From contig CAUJEN010000062.1 of NCBI GenBank assembly GCA_963169765.1, positions 62,001 to 126,000 on the forward strand: a stretch of DNA of 64,000 nucleotides, read 5' to 3'. Within the stretch, counting starts at the first letter, position 1. Each line of letters starts with the position of its first letter. This DNA is from QWHO01 sp021404945. GTDB lineage: Bacteria; Vulcanimicrobiota; Xenobia; Xenobiales; QWHO01. A model generated the notes under the pieces. It saw only the letters and a program-made list of their open reading frames with translations. It made no database searches and was not told the DNA's origin. Positions 39,676 to 49,259 of this stretch are shown in pieces. A program made the position numbers and the translations under genes.

Positions 39676-40554
39676 TCAGGCAAGCTGGTGGCCGCAGTGG
39701 CCGCAGAACAATGACTCGGCGTGCAGGGGGCGCCTGCACGAGGGGCAGCCGTGAATCACCGACTGGCCGCAGGCCATGCAGAAACTGGCGCCGGGAATCA
39801 GGCTGGACTGGCAGCTCGCGCACAGGTGGATGGGCAGCGGCCCGCCCACGGGGGCGGGCGAGGGTCGAGCGTGTTGGAAGGGGGACAGAGCCACCCCCTT
39901 CTTGACCAGGTGGAGCCCGAAGATCCAGAAGAAGACCATCAAGGGCAGCACGGTCAGCATCAGCAGCGGTCGAGCCGAGAAAAGAACGAAGTCGTAAGCG
40001 CCGTGCATGACCGTGGCGACAGCCAGCCCGATCGCGAGCAACTGGCTTTCGACCGCCTTGCTCGTCGCAAAGCGAGCCTGGCCCACGAAATAGCCCATGC
40101 CCACTCCGAACAGGGCATGGGCGGGAACCGCCAGGACAGCCCGCAAAATGCCCACTCCTACGCCGTTACCGAGAACATAGAGAATGTTCTCGAGCAGTGC
40201 GAAACCGAGCGAGGCGGCCACGCAGTACACGATGCCGTCATAGGGCTCGTCGAACTCAGGATCGCGGTAGAGGGTGAGCCGCACCACCACGAACTTGCCC
40301 AACTCCTCCACCAGCGCGATCACGATGAAGGTGTGCACGAACAACTGGATCAGGGGAGGGGTCCCCTCTTCAGCGATGTCGGCAAATTTGCTGCCCAGCG
40401 TCTCGAGGATGATGGCGGGGATGACCGACAGGGCTCCCAGAAACATCACCAGCACGATTTTGTTGCGCGGCTCGGGCTCGTAGCGGTCTTTGAGCCAGAA
40501 GAAATACATCAGGGCGATGGCCGGAGCGATCGCGATCACCAGGAGGTGGCTCAA
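39676..40554 (-). CDS. PrsW-family intramembrane metalloprotease with C-terminal double zinc ribbon
   Basis: About 292 aa. The PrsW core has eight or so helices with the expected motifs: V-E-E-L-G-K-F near residue 88, F-A-L-L-E-N-I-L-Y, P-A-H-A-L-F-G and M-H-G-A-Y-D. The last ~55 residues carry four C-x-x-C pairs (C-A-S-C, C-M-A-C-G, C-P-S-C, C-G-H-C-G), i.e. two zinc ribbons on the membrane protease. The start is uncertain: TTG at 40554 overlaps the solute-binding-protein stop by 4 nt; a GTG at 40539 is also possible. PrsW proteases cleave membrane anti-sigma factors; the substrate here is unknown. Confidence 0.87.
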   Translation of the reverse strand: MSHLLVIAIAPAIALMYFFWLKDRYEPEPRNKIVLVMFLGALSVIPAIILETLGSKFADIAEEGTPPLIQLFVHTFIVIALVEELGKFVVVRLTLYRDPEFDEPYDGIVYCVAASLGFALLENILYVLGNGVGVGILRAVLAVPAHALFGVGMGYFVGQARFATSKAVESQLLAIGLAVATVMHGAYDFVLFSARPLLMLTVLPLMVFFWIFGLHLVKKGVALSPFQHARPSPAPVGGPLPIHLCASCQSSLIPGASFCMACGQSVIHGCPSCRRPLHAESLFCGHCGHQLA

Positions 40555-41795
40555 GGTTGGCCCTGCAAGCGGGTGAGCACCTCGTTGGCCAGGGCCAGGG
40601 CCCGCTGCACGGCCTCCTGGGGAGGCAGCTTGCCGCTCACCGAGAGGGTCAGAGCGTCGTCGAGAATGCCCCGGATGGACTCCCAGGCGGGGGTCCGGGG
40701 TTGCACCACCGCGTGGCGCAATTCGCTCAAGCCCACGGCGTAGTTGGGGTGCTGCTTGAGAAAAGCCTGGTAGGTCGGGCTCTGGATGGCCGAGAGCCGG
40801 ACCGGCAGGTAGCCGGTCTCGCTGGCCCAGCGAGCGGTGATCTCGGGCGAGGTCACCCATTTCACGAAGCCCCAGGCGGCCTTCTGGGCCGCCGGGGTAG
40901 CCCGCGAGAAGATGGCCAGGTTGGTGCCGGCCGCCTGCACCGCCGGGGCGCTGCCGCGGGGGAGCGGAGCCACGCCCAGCCCGGGCAGGTGACGCTCCAG
41001 GCCGGCCAGCTTGGAGGTGGTCTCGATGTACATGCCCGCCTGGCCCCGCCCGAACCTGTCGGCGGCATCGGGAGCAAACACCGAGCTTTGCTCGCTGGCC
41101 AGGTTGGCCCAGAAGCTCATGCCCTGCTCCCCCAGTTGGCCGCCGAAGACGGCCTGGTTGCCCACCACGAAGCTACCTCCGTGAGCCACCAGATAGTGGC
41201 CGAAGAGGTCCACGGTGGGCTCGGCGACCAGGCCCGGCAGCCCTGTTTTGGCGTGGATGGTCCGGGCCGTCTCGCGCAGAGCCTGGTAGCTCTGGGGCGG
41301 CGTCAGCCCCAGCTTGTCGAACACAGGCCGATTGTAGTAGAGCACATAGATGCTCTTGTTGAAGGGCAGGGTCACCAGCCGGCCCTGGAAGAGGTTGGCC
41401 TGCCGGAAGACCGTGACGAAGTCTTGTTGCTCTCCTGCCGTCAGACCGTCGGAGCCCTGGAAGAATCCGTCCAGCGGGGCCAGAGCCCCGATCTCGAGCA
41501 ACTGGGGGGTCCAATTCTCGTAGACCTGGGCCAGGTCGGGCGGCTCTCCCAGGGCCAGGCTCTCCAGCAGGGCCCGGTTCAGGGCGGCGTAGTCGTTGCC
41601 GCCCGGCTGCTCGGCTCCCTTGAAGACGGCTACGATACCAGGGCCGGGATGGGCCCGGTTGTACTCTTGCACCAGGCGCTGCAGTGCTTCGCCGCGCGAG
41701 CCGCGCAGGGCGTGCCAGAAACGCACCTCTTCCTGGGCTCGCGCTGGAAGCAGAGTGGTGAGGATGGCCACCAGGGCCAGGAGGAGCTTACCCAC
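40551..41795 (-). CDS. ABC-type sugar-binding protein (family 1 extracellular solute-binding)
   Basis: A 414-aa secreted binding protein of the UgpB/MalE class. GTG at 41795 with AAGG upstream. A signal peptide (M-G-K-L-L-L-A-L-V-A-I-L-T-T-L-L-P-A-R-A-Q) precedes the mature V-R-F-W-H-A-L-R-G. Typical family segments are L-P-F-N-K-S-I-Y-V-L-Y-Y-N and the hinge-near W-G-F-V-K-W-V-T-S-P-E. The A-R-A-Q end suggests a Sec signal rather than a lipobox. No permease or ATPase genes are beside it, so the transporter must be encoded elsewhere. It is first in the operon with prsW, DUF58 and the transglutaminase. Confidence 0.9.
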   Translation of the reverse strand: MGKLLLALVAILTTLLPARAQEEVRFWHALRGSRGEALQRLVQEYNRAHPGPGIVAVFKGAEQPGGNDYAALNRALLESLALGEPPDLAQVYENWTPQLLEIGALAPLDGFFQGSDGLTAGEQQDFVTVFRQANLFQGRLVTLPFNKSIYVLYYNRPVFDKLGLTPPQSYQALRETARTIHAKTGLPGLVAEPTVDLFGHYLVAHGGSFVVGNQAVFGGQLGEQGMSFWANLASEQSSVFAPDAADRFGRGQAGMYIETTSKLAGLERHLPGLGVAPLPRGSAPAVQAAGTNLAIFSRATPAAQKAAWGFVKWVTSPEITARWASETGYLPVRLSAIQSPTYQAFLKQHPNYAVGLSELRHAVVQPRTPAWESIRGILDDALTLSVSGKLPPQEAVQRALALANEVLTRLQGQP

Positions 41796-41847
41796 GAAGG
41801 CTACCTTCTCCCGAGAAGCGATTTCCCCCGCCGGACCCTGTCAGGCG

Positions 41848-41906
41848 GCCGGACTTCCAGCCCAATCTGTCGGGCATCGCACAGCCGCAAACGTGGGTTT
41901 CCGGGC
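41848..41906 (+). repeat. Family B intergenic repeat, copy 2
   Basis: About 59 bp beginning GCCGGACTTCCAGC and ending GGTTTCCGGGC, with a shorter middle than copy 1 and a weaker hairpin. It abuts the stop codon of the copper-amine-oxidase-N gene. Just upstream is CCGCC-GGACCCTGTCA-GGCGG (41828-41848), a small separate inverted repeat. Confidence 0.5.
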
Positions 41907-42959
41907 TCACTGCAGGGGCAGGGAGAGCGGGGGCTGATTGGCCGTGGTGAGCACGATCTGGGCCGGCACCGACTCCTGGGGAACCTCGAAGACCAGGTAA
42001 CCGAAGTTGATGCCATGGGGGCGCAGCACCACCAGCCAGAAGTTGCTGAGATTGTCGAGCCCGTTGAAGGCGTTGCCGGACTGGTCGACCAGGTTGAACT
42101 TGCCGGTGTAGATCTGGACTTCGTTGGAGATGTTCTGCTGGGAGAGGTAGACGATGACGAACTTGTGCCCCCCCCGGGGCTTGTAGAACTCCTTGAGCGA
42201 ATTGACCGACTGGAGGTTGGTGACCGTGACCATGAAGATCGAGTTCTGCGAGCTGCGGGGCACGAACACGTCACCGATGGCGCGTGGCTGGGTGGGAGCC
42301 ACACCCGGATTGCCGCTCTGGGAGATGTACTCTCCGGTCATGGGCGCGGTGGTGGGAGAAGGAAGGGTCATATCCAGAATCGGGGCGCGCATGTTGGGCG
42401 GCAGGTTCTGGGCGATGGAGGGAACGGCGCCCGGGCTCACCCAGGAGGGATCGGAGACGACGTTGGGATTGGTTCCGCGAGCCGTTACCGGCCGGGGGGA
42501 CGGAGCCGAGGGCCCGTAGGGGTCCGGGGTGGGAGTAAAGGCCGGCAGGGGGGTCTTGAGGGCCGTCGGTGCCGGCGGGGGAGCAGGCCCGCCCTTCGTG
42601 TTGAGCAGGATGCGGCGATTGGCCCCGTCCCATTCGACCGTGGTGTCCGAGGCGCGGGCCAGAGCCTCGACGGGAACATAGACGCGGCCATCTTGCATGA
42701 TCGGGGTGGCCTCGATGGTGACCCCGTTGATCTTCATCTGGTTCAGGTTGGAGCTCCACTGCACGCTGATGCCCAGCGCCCCGGCCAGGGCCTGGGCCGG
42801 AACATAGGCCACCCCGTCGCGAACCAGGCAGGGAGCGGGAATGCGCACTCCGTTGGCGTAGAGAGCCATCTCTTCTTGACCCAGGGCCAGCCCAAAAAGA
42901 AGCAGAACCGTCACCGAGAGCCCTGCCAGGCCAATTTTTCCTCGAACACGCGCCAGCAT
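41907..42959 (-). CDS. Secreted protein with copper-amine-oxidase N-terminal-like domain
   Basis: A 350-aa exported protein. ATG at 42959 gives a signal peptide M-L-A-R-V-R-G-K-I-G followed by a hydrophobic run to A-L-G. Residues ~30-130 resemble the copper-amine-oxidase N1 domain, here two half-repeats with Y-V-P-A-Q-A-L-A and Y-V-P-V-E-A-L-A. In cell-surface proteins this domain is a non-catalytic binding module. A Pro-rich spacer (~130-190) and a C-terminal beta domain of ~130 aa follow; the latter has no name I can support. The promoter is directly upstream and there is no Shine-Dalgarno. Confidence 0.75.
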   Translation of the reverse strand: MLARVRGKIGLAGLSVTVLLLFGLALGQEEMALYANGVRIPAPCLVRDGVAYVPAQALAGALGISVQWSSNLNQMKINGVTIEATPIMQDGRVYVPVEALARASDTTVEWDGANRRILLNTKGGPAPPPAPTALKTPLPAFTPTPDPYGPSAPSPRPVTARGTNPNVVSDPSWVSPGAVPSIAQNLPPNMRAPILDMTLPSPTTAPMTGEYISQSGNPGVAPTQPRAIGDVFVPRSSQNSIFMVTVTNLQSVNSLKEFYKPRGGHKFVIVYLSQQNISNEVQIYTGKFNLVDQSGNAFNGLDNLSNFWLVVLRPHGINFGYLVFEVPQESVPAQIVLTTANQPPLSLPLQ

Positions 42960-42965
42960 AGGCAG

Positions 42966-42971
42966 AATATA
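42966..42971 (-). promoter_or_regulatory. -10 box of the copper-amine-oxidase-N gene, predicted leaderless
   Basis: On the minus strand TATATT occupies 42971-42966; six bases later comes the ATG (42959), the same distance as in the MerR-CRP regulator. A weak TTCCCA lies 17 nt upstream as a possible -35. No Shine-Dalgarno is present. Confidence 0.5.
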
Positions 42972-43119
42972 CTGATTCGCGCGCTTCTTGGGAAGACCCC
43001 CACGAACCAGTCGGGTGGAGGAAAATTCCAGAGCCTTGTGAAAGCCTGCCTTCCGGGCCAGAGCGCCCTTTTTTCTCGACACCGCCAGGGGTAAAGAGTT
43101 GTGATGAGGGTAGTCAAAG

Positions 43120-46100
43120 GTGGAGCGTAAACCGTCCGCACAGGACTCGATAGGGCTGGGTGCTGCCGATGAGGTCCAGTATCATTATCGGCTCGGCAAT
43201 CAGCATCTCTACGAGAACCGCCTCGACGCTGCCATTCGCGAATACCAGCGGGTGCTGGTGCTCAATCCTGAGCACGTCCAGGGCCACTACGAGATGGGTA
43301 CCGCCTATTTCCGCCAGGGGAACATCGAGGCCGCCATTCGCGAGTGGCAAGAGGTTTTGGCGCTGGTGCCCAACTTCGTGCGGGCCCACTACAACCTGGG
43401 CCTGGCCTATGAGCGCAAAGGCTTGCGCGAGAAAGCCATCACCGAGCTTCAGGTGGCCCTCAAAATCGTCCAGAATCAGAATGACTCGACCGGCGAGCGG
43501 CGCATCCAGCAAGAGCTCGAGCGCCTTCAGGGCGTGGACGACTTTCTCAAGATCGTCAAGAAGGACCCGCGCAACGCCGACGCCCGCTTCAATCTGGGCC
43601 TGGTCTACTTCCGCCAGGGCAAGACCGAGCAGGCCATCGACGAGTTCACTCAGGTCATCGAGCTGCAGCCGGAGAATCCCGAGGCTCACTTCAACCTGGG
43701 CCTCTGCCTGGTCAAGATGGGCAAGACCGACCAGGCCATCGAGTCCTTCGAGGCTTCGGTGCGCATGGACCCGGCCCACGCTTTCGCCTACTACAATCTA
43801 GGCCTGGCTCGCTCTCAGGTGGGCGATTTCCAGTCGGCCATCAAGAACTTTCAGAAGGCCATCGAGCTCAAGCCGGGCGAGGCCTATTTCCACTATAACC
43901 TGGGCCGAGCCTACGCTCGGATGGGCGATCTCGACGGTTGCATCGCCCAGTTTCAACGGGCCATCCACCTCGACCCCAACGATCCTTACACCCACAACAA
44001 CCTGGGTATGGCCTACTTCCAGATGGGCCGGTTCGAGCAATCGGTGCAGGAGTTCCACAAAGCCATCGACCTGGATCCCAACGACGCCGAAGTCCACTAC
44101 AACCTGGGTCTGGTCTTCGCTCGTCTGGGCAAGCTGGGGGCGGCCCGAGGCGAGTTCTCCACCGCGGTCGACCTGGAGCCAGAGGACCCCCGCAGTCATT
44201 TCGAGCTGGGCAACATCCACGCCCGCCTGGGCAACTTCGACGAGGCAAACAAGCGCTACCAGCGCGCCATCGAGCTCGATCCCAACCTGTCTGAGGCTCA
44301 CTACCGACTGGGGCTGTCCTACGTGCGTCTGGGGCGGCTTGACCTGGCCATCAAGCGCTATCAGAAAGCGCTCACCATGGACCCCAACTCGGCCGAGATC
44401 TGCTCTTCGCTCGGCAAAGCCTATGCCGAGCTGAACAAGCTCGACCTGGCCATCAGCCATTATCGCAAAGCCCTGCTGCTCAAGCCCGAGAAGAGCCAGA
44501 TCTATTTCTGGATGGGGCAGGCCCAGGCCGGCATGGGGCGCTTCGAGGAGGCGATCGACAGTTACCGCAAATCGCTCGAGCTGAACTCGCACAACGCTTT
44601 TGTCTCCCTGGCCCTGGGTCAGGCCCTGTTCGAGCTGGGCAACCACGACCAGGCGGCCGAGGAGGTGCGGCGGGCCGTCGAGCTCAACCCCAACTCCTAC
44701 GAGGCGCTCTTTTTGCTCGGGCGCATCTACGATGCGCTGGAAGTGAGCACCCTGGCGGTTCGGGCCTATAACCGGGCGCTGGATATCCACCCTTACTGGG
44801 CCGAAGCTCACCACCGGGCCGGACTGGCCCTGCGCCGCCTGGGCGCCGATCGCGAGGCCCGCGACCACTTCGCCCGAGCCTTCGAGCTGGAGAGCAGCCT
44901 GGCGGCTGCCGCCTACGAAGCCGGCCTGGTGGAGCGAGAGCTGGGCAGCCTCAAGGAAGCTCGCCGCTTCCTCGAAGGGGCCCACGCTGCCGAGCCTCAC
45001 AACCTGGAGTACCTGGTCGACCTGGCCGAAACCTGTCGGCTGCTGGGCGACCTGCCGGCCGCCGTTACCCACTTCCAGGCTTCCATCGCGCTCAATCCCA
45101 AAAGAGCCCAGAGTCACTTCGAGCTGGGCTATACCCAGTGGCGAGCCCGCCACTTCGAGGCCGCGCGGGAAGCGCTCAGCTCCTGCCTCAAGTATGAGGC
45201 CGAGCATTGCGACGCGCTTTTTTACCTGGGTCGCACATTCTACGACCTGGGCGACCCGGAGGAGGCCCAGCGCCTCTTTCGCCAGGCTCTCGAGCTGGAG
45301 GGCGAGCGCTGGGATATTCCTGGCTACCTGGGCCTGGTCTTGCTCAAAGGTGGACGCTACAGCGAAGCCGCTCGACATCTGGGGCGCTCGCTCGAGCTCG
45401 AGCCGCCGGCCGAAGAGCTGGGCGAGCTCTACTACCAGCGGGGGGTGGCCCTGCAGGCCCTGGGCCGGGCCCAGGATGCCCTGGAGGCGCTCACGGCCGC
45501 CGAGGAGAACCAGGCCCGCTACTCTGACATCGCATTTCGCCGCGCCCTGATCCACATCGATCTGCACCACTGGCCGGCGGCCGAGGCCGAGCTGGCTCAG
45601 GCCTCGGTCACCTACGAGGACGAAGCTTCTCTGCGCTACCAGATGGGCCGGATGTACCTGCTCCAGGGCAAGGTCGAGCTGGCCCTCCAGGAAACGCAGG
45701 AAGCCCTGCGCCTCGCCCCTCGTCGCCTGGCGATCCGTTTCCAGCGGGCGGCCTGTCTGGCTCAGGTTTCGGATGCTGAGGACCCGGTCAAGGAGCTGCA
45801 CCACCTGCTGGAGGAGTATCCCGACTTCGCTTCCGCCCGGGTGGAGCTGGGACGGCTTTATGAGCAGCGGGGCGAGCTCGATCTGGCTATCGAGGAGTAT
45901 CAGCGAGCGGTCGATCTCGACCCCACCAACCCCGACATGCAGATCGTGATCGGTCAGGCCTACCTCAAGCGCGACGACAGCCGGCTGGCCATCCAGGCTC
46001 TGGAGCGGGCTCTGGAGCTGCGCAGCTCACCGGACACCTTCGCTCGCATGGGCGAGGCTCAGGCGGCCGCCCGCCGCTGGGAGCAGGCCGAGGGTTTCTT

Positions 46101-46821
46101 CAAGAAAGCCCTGGCGATGGACGAGAATTGCGCTCGGGCCCACGCTGGCCTGGGCACGGTGCTGCTTCGCAAAGGCAAATTCGAGCAAGCGCTGGAAGCC
46201 CTCCAACTGGCCATCCAGGCCAATCCCGGCTGGGCCCGGCCTCATTCGGAGATCGGCCTGATCTACATGCAGCAGGGCAATTGGGCCGAAGCTGCCCAGG
46301 CTTTCCGGGTGGCGGCCGACCTCGAGCCTCGCCAACCCGACCACCTGATCAAACTGGGCCTGGTGCACTTTCGCCAGGGCGACTACGACGGTGCCATCGA
46401 GGTATTGAAACGCTCGGTGGGGCTCGATCCCTATCTGGCCGAAGGTTACAGCCACCTGGGTATCGCCTACGCCGGCGCCAACCGCCTCGACGAGGCCATC
46501 GAGGCCTACCAGAAGGCCATCGGCCTCAACCCCACCGACTCCAAGAGCCAGTACAACCTGGGAGTCGCCTACTCCAAGAAGGGTCGCTGGGAGCAGGTCA
46601 TCGAGGCTTACCGGCGCTGCCTGCAGATCGATCCCACCGACCTGAATGCTCGCTACAACCTGGCCCTGGTCTACGAGCGCATGAAAATGAAGAACGAGTG
46701 CATCGAGCAGTTGCAAGAGGGATATCGGGTTGCGGTCCGGAAACGCTCGGAGGCTTTCAAGAAACGGTTCAAGCGCGACCTCGACCGTCTGGGGGCTGGC
46801 ACCAGCCGCGGCGGGCGCTGA
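43120..46821 (+). CDS. Giant tetratricopeptide-repeat (TPR) protein
   Basis: A 1233-aa protein made almost entirely of 34-residue TPRs, about 32-34 units from residue 20 to 1210. Consensus positions are visible in nearly every unit (e.g. A-H-Y-N-L-G-L-A-Y, A-I-E-x-Y-Q-x-A-[IL]-x-L-D-P-N). No signal peptide or membrane helix is seen, so it should be a cytoplasmic scaffold. The last ~25 residues are basic and unstructured. GTG start at 43120 is weakly supported. Such length is unusual for bacterial TPR proteins outside O-GlcNAc-transferase-like enzymes, and there is no catalytic domain. It precedes by 46 nt a Roadblock-domain protein on the same strand. Confidence 0.92.
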   Translation: MERKPSAQDSIGLGAADEVQYHYRLGNQHLYENRLDAAIREYQRVLVLNPEHVQGHYEMGTAYFRQGNIEAAIREWQEVLALVPNFVRAHYNLGLAYERKGLREKAITELQVALKIVQNQNDSTGERRIQQELERLQGVDDFLKIVKKDPRNADARFNLGLVYFRQGKTEQAIDEFTQVIELQPENPEAHFNLGLCLVKMGKTDQAIESFEASVRMDPAHAFAYYNLGLARSQVGDFQSAIKNFQKAIELKPGEAYFHYNLGRAYARMGDLDGCIAQFQRAIHLDPNDPYTHNNLGMAYFQMGRFEQSVQEFHKAIDLDPNDAEVHYNLGLVFARLGKLGAARGEFSTAVDLEPEDPRSHFELGNIHARLGNFDEANKRYQRAIELDPNLSEAHYRLGLSYVRLGRLDLAIKRYQKALTMDPNSAEICSSLGKAYAELNKLDLAISHYRKALLLKPEKSQIYFWMGQAQAGMGRFEEAIDSYRKSLELNSHNAFVSLALGQALFELGNHDQAAEEVRRAVELNPNSYEALFLLGRIYDALEVSTLAVRAYNRALDIHPYWAEAHHRAGLALRRLGADREARDHFARAFELESSLAAAAYEAGLVERELGSLKEARRFLEGAHAAEPHNLEYLVDLAETCRLLGDLPAAVTHFQASIALNPKRAQSHFELGYTQWRARHFEAAREALSSCLKYEAEHCDALFYLGRTFYDLGDPEEAQRLFRQALELEGERWDIPGYLGLVLLKGGRYSEAARHLGRSLELEPPAEELGELYYQRGVALQALGRAQDALEALTAAEENQARYSDIAFRRALIHIDLHHWPAAEAELAQASVTYEDEASLRYQMGRMYLLQGKVELALQETQEALRLAPRRLAIRFQRAACLAQVSDAEDPVKELHHLLEEYPDFASARVELGRLYEQRGELDLAIEEYQRAVDLDPTNPDMQIVIGQAYLKRDDSRLAIQALERALELRSSPDTFARMGEAQAAARRWEQAEGFFKKALAMDENCARAHAGLGTVLLRKGKFEQALEALQLAIQANPGWARPHSEIGLIYMQQGNWAEAAQAFRVAADLEPRQPDHLIKLGLVHFRQGDYDGAIEVLKRSVGLDPYLAEGYSHLGIAYAGANRLDEAIEAYQKAIGLNPTDSKSQYNLGVAYSKKGRWEQVIEAYRRCLQIDPTDLNARYNLALVYERMKMKNECIEQLQEGYRVAVRKRSEAFKKRFKRDLDRLGAGTSRGGR

Positions 46822-46867
46822 CTGGTCGACCGCTCCTGTGGTCGCTGAGAATGAGCTGGAGGAACAC

Positions 46868-49237
46868 ATGCATCTAGTCCGCGAGCGCGTCACCGCGCGC
46901 GTCAGCACCGAGCTGGAGGACAGTCTCTGGAAGCACCTGTGCAGCCAATTCCAGCCCCTGGTCACGGACGTGGCCCTGGGCTTCCGGCGCACGCTGGGCC
47001 TGGAGGTCAAACCCAATCGCAGTGGCGGGGAGATGTTTTTGGCCCCGGGCGGCGAGGTGCTCTACTACCTGGTGGGAGGCGACCGAAAGAGTCTTGAGGT
47101 GGGTGCAGTCTCAGGTCCGGAGAGCTCGATCTTTCTGGACTTCCGAGCTGCCATCGAGGAGATTCTGGGCAGCAAGAAGTGGGCCCCCATGCCCAGCATT
47201 TCGGACCGTTTCCGCTTGCTGGCCGAGGACGCCGAGCCGTTTCGCGCCAGCGACTCTGATCTCGAGGCCGCCGAAGTTCTGGCGAACCGTGGATTGCGCT
47301 TGTTGCTCAACGAGGTGCGCAAACGTCCGGGCCAGCTGTTGTCAGCCTTCCCAGGTAAGCGGCAGGCCGGTCAGCTCGAGGCCCACGCCAATGAGCTCGA
47401 CCGCATGGGTCTGGTGACCAGGATCTTCGAGGTCTTCGACCGCGAGACCGGCAACAAGCTGCTCCGCACCGAGTCCTACGAGGCGCTGGAGGAAGCCTCC
47501 ACTCGTGGTTTCAAGAACTTCCTCTCGGGACGCCCCATCATGGAGGAGCGCGTCGAGCAATTGCTCACCCTCACCGAACGGGGTCGGCGGCTCTCCCAGG
47601 CCAACATCTGGCTGGCTTTCCTGGTGGCGCGTGAGCTGCAGCGCTGCGGCATCGCCGAGCAGGACATCCTCTGGATCTCCGAGCGCGACGCCCACATTCT
47701 CGACCTCTTCGTGGCCTACCAGGGCGCCCTGCTCTTCTTCGAGGTGCAGGAAGACTCGGTGGCTCCCGATCAGGCCTTCCGATTCCTGACCCGGGCCCGC
47801 TACTTCCAGCCCGACGCCGCCTTCCTGGTCTGCCCCCAACAGCTCAATCGCGATGCCGTCCAGGTGCTGCTGCGGCTGAATCACAAGGAGCCGTCCGTCT
47901 ATGTGGTGGATGACCTGACCACGCTCGAGGAGCGCCTCAAAGAAGTGATGGTGCGCTCTTCGACCGCGAATGTGCAGCGTTTGCTCGCTCGTTTCGAGCA
48001 GTTGACGGTGCTCAAGGTGGCCGACCTGGTCGGCGAGCATCTGCTCGGGCCCGCGCCTGAAGAGCCGGTAGCCGAGCCGGATGAGCCCGAGGTCGAGGTT
48101 GAGGACCAGGTCGCCCATCACGCCAGCGTAAGCTCCACTCTGCCCGATGACATCGATGCCCTGGTGGGCGAGTTGCTCGAGGACGTGGATGTGGACGTCT
48201 CGTCGGGACCGCTCGAAGACGAGGCCGAGGACGCCAGCTCTCTGGAGAACGAGGAAGAATTGACCTCGGTGATCGAGGACCTGCCTGTCGACTTCGACGC
48301 GGGGCTCGATCTCGATGAGACGATTGTGCAAGATGATGGGGTTGGGCTCGACCTGGATGCCTTGCTGGAAGAGGAGCCCGCGCTGGAGGAAGCCACCGCG
48401 GCCGAGGAGATGACCTTCGGCGAAGAGCTGGTGCCCGAGATGATGGGCCTGCCCGAGCACGAGCGCACCAATGAGGAGCGTCTCGAGCAAGTTTTGCGCC
48501 ATATCCTCGAGGATCTGCAGACCCAGGGCTTGACCACTCGGGTCAAGGAAGTCGAAGAGCTGCTGAGCGAGGTGCTCGAGGTGGAAGGCTGCTCGGCCTC
48601 TCTGGCCAGCCGCGAAGGCCTGATGGTGGCCGGCAAGCTGGAGACCGTCTCGGACGCCCCGCTGGTGGCGGCCCTTCAGTCCACCCTGTACGACGCCTTC
48701 GCTCGGGCTACCGAGGAGGGAGAGCTGGGCTGGCTGGCCTCGCTGGGGGTAGAAGGGGGTCAATCGCGGCTCTTCATTCAGCCCGCCATCGACGACCTGC
48801 ACCTGCTCGTGCACGAGTCCAGGGGTCATCGCGAGCATGAGGACGGTGCTTCCTCGCTGCCGGGAGAGCTGGTGTTGCGGGAGGCCATCCTGAAGAAGGT
48901 CATGGAAGACCTGGGCCGGCTCGAGGGTGTACAGGGAAACCTTGTGACCTCGCGCGACGGCCTGCCCATCGACTATCAGGTGGAGGAAGAGCTCAATCTC
49001 GAGGTGCTCGGGGTGGTGTTGACCCAGGCCATGGTCGATTCCGAGCAGGCTCTCGAGCGCCTCGAGATGGCCCCTGCCAGGCAGTTCTTGCTGCGCACCG
49101 AGACGCGCTGGTTCAGCGTGATTCCGCTGGACAAAGAAGCGGTGATGATCACTTTGCTGGCCCCCGATATCCCGCGCGACGTCTGGCACTACAAGCTCAT
49201 CAGCGCAGCCCAGATGCTGGCTTCGGTATTCCAATAG
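46868..49237 (+). CDS. 789-aa protein: winged-helix-like and nuclease-fold-like N-terminus, acidic linker, two C-terminal Roadblock/LC7 domains
   Basis: ATG at 46868 with GGAGGA upstream. Residues ~135-215 look like a winged helix (G-Q-L-E-A-H-A-N-E-L-D-R-M-G-L-V-T-R-I-F). Residues ~245-355 look like a restriction-endonuclease-fold core (H-I-L-D-L-F-V-A-Y, then L-F-F-E-V-Q-E-D, then F-L-V-C); this is a tentative fold guess, not a domain hit. Residues ~391-534 are a strongly acidic linker. Two Roadblock/LC7-like domains follow (~536-651 and ~668-788), each with a helix, an E-G-x-x-[AG]-[SN]-L segment and S-R-[ED]-G-L. Roadblock proteins such as MglB act on Ras-like GTPases; no mglA-type gene is seen in this window. 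A stand-alone Roadblock gene follows. Confidence 0.75.
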   Translation: MHLVRERVTARVSTELEDSLWKHLCSQFQPLVTDVALGFRRTLGLEVKPNRSGGEMFLAPGGEVLYYLVGGDRKSLEVGAVSGPESSIFLDFRAAIEEILGSKKWAPMPSISDRFRLLAEDAEPFRASDSDLEAAEVLANRGLRLLLNEVRKRPGQLLSAFPGKRQAGQLEAHANELDRMGLVTRIFEVFDRETGNKLLRTESYEALEEASTRGFKNFLSGRPIMEERVEQLLTLTERGRRLSQANIWLAFLVARELQRCGIAEQDILWISERDAHILDLFVAYQGALLFFEVQEDSVAPDQAFRFLTRARYFQPDAAFLVCPQQLNRDAVQVLLRLNHKEPSVYVVDDLTTLEERLKEVMVRSSTANVQRLLARFEQLTVLKVADLVGEHLLGPAPEEPVAEPDEPEVEVEDQVAHHASVSSTLPDDIDALVGELLEDVDVDVSSGPLEDEAEDASSLENEEELTSVIEDLPVDFDAGLDLDETIVQDDGVGLDLDALLEEEPALEEATAAEEMTFGEELVPEMMGLPEHERTNEERLEQVLRHILEDLQTQGLTTRVKEVEELLSEVLEVEGCSASLASREGLMVAGKLETVSDAPLVAALQSTLYDAFARATEEGELGWLASLGVEGGQSRLFIQPAIDDLHLLVHESRGHREHEDGASSLPGELVLREAILKKVMEDLGRLEGVQGNLVTSRDGLPIDYQVEEELNLEVLGVVLTQAMVDSEQALERLEMAPARQFLLRTETRWFSVIPLDKEAVMITLLAPDIPRDVWHYKLISAAQMLASVFQ

Positions 49238-49259
49238 ACCCGGAAAGGACTCTGATTCG

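Noticed and set aside
40557..43094. 845-codon plus-strand frame opposite the solute-binding and copper-amine-oxidase-N genes
   Set aside because: Crosses two minus-strand genes with signal peptides and family motifs; a high-GC shadow.
43082..43119. Leaderless promoter for the giant TPR gene
   Set aside because: Only partial matches (TCGACA, TGTGAT) with poor distance to the GTG start; not convincing.
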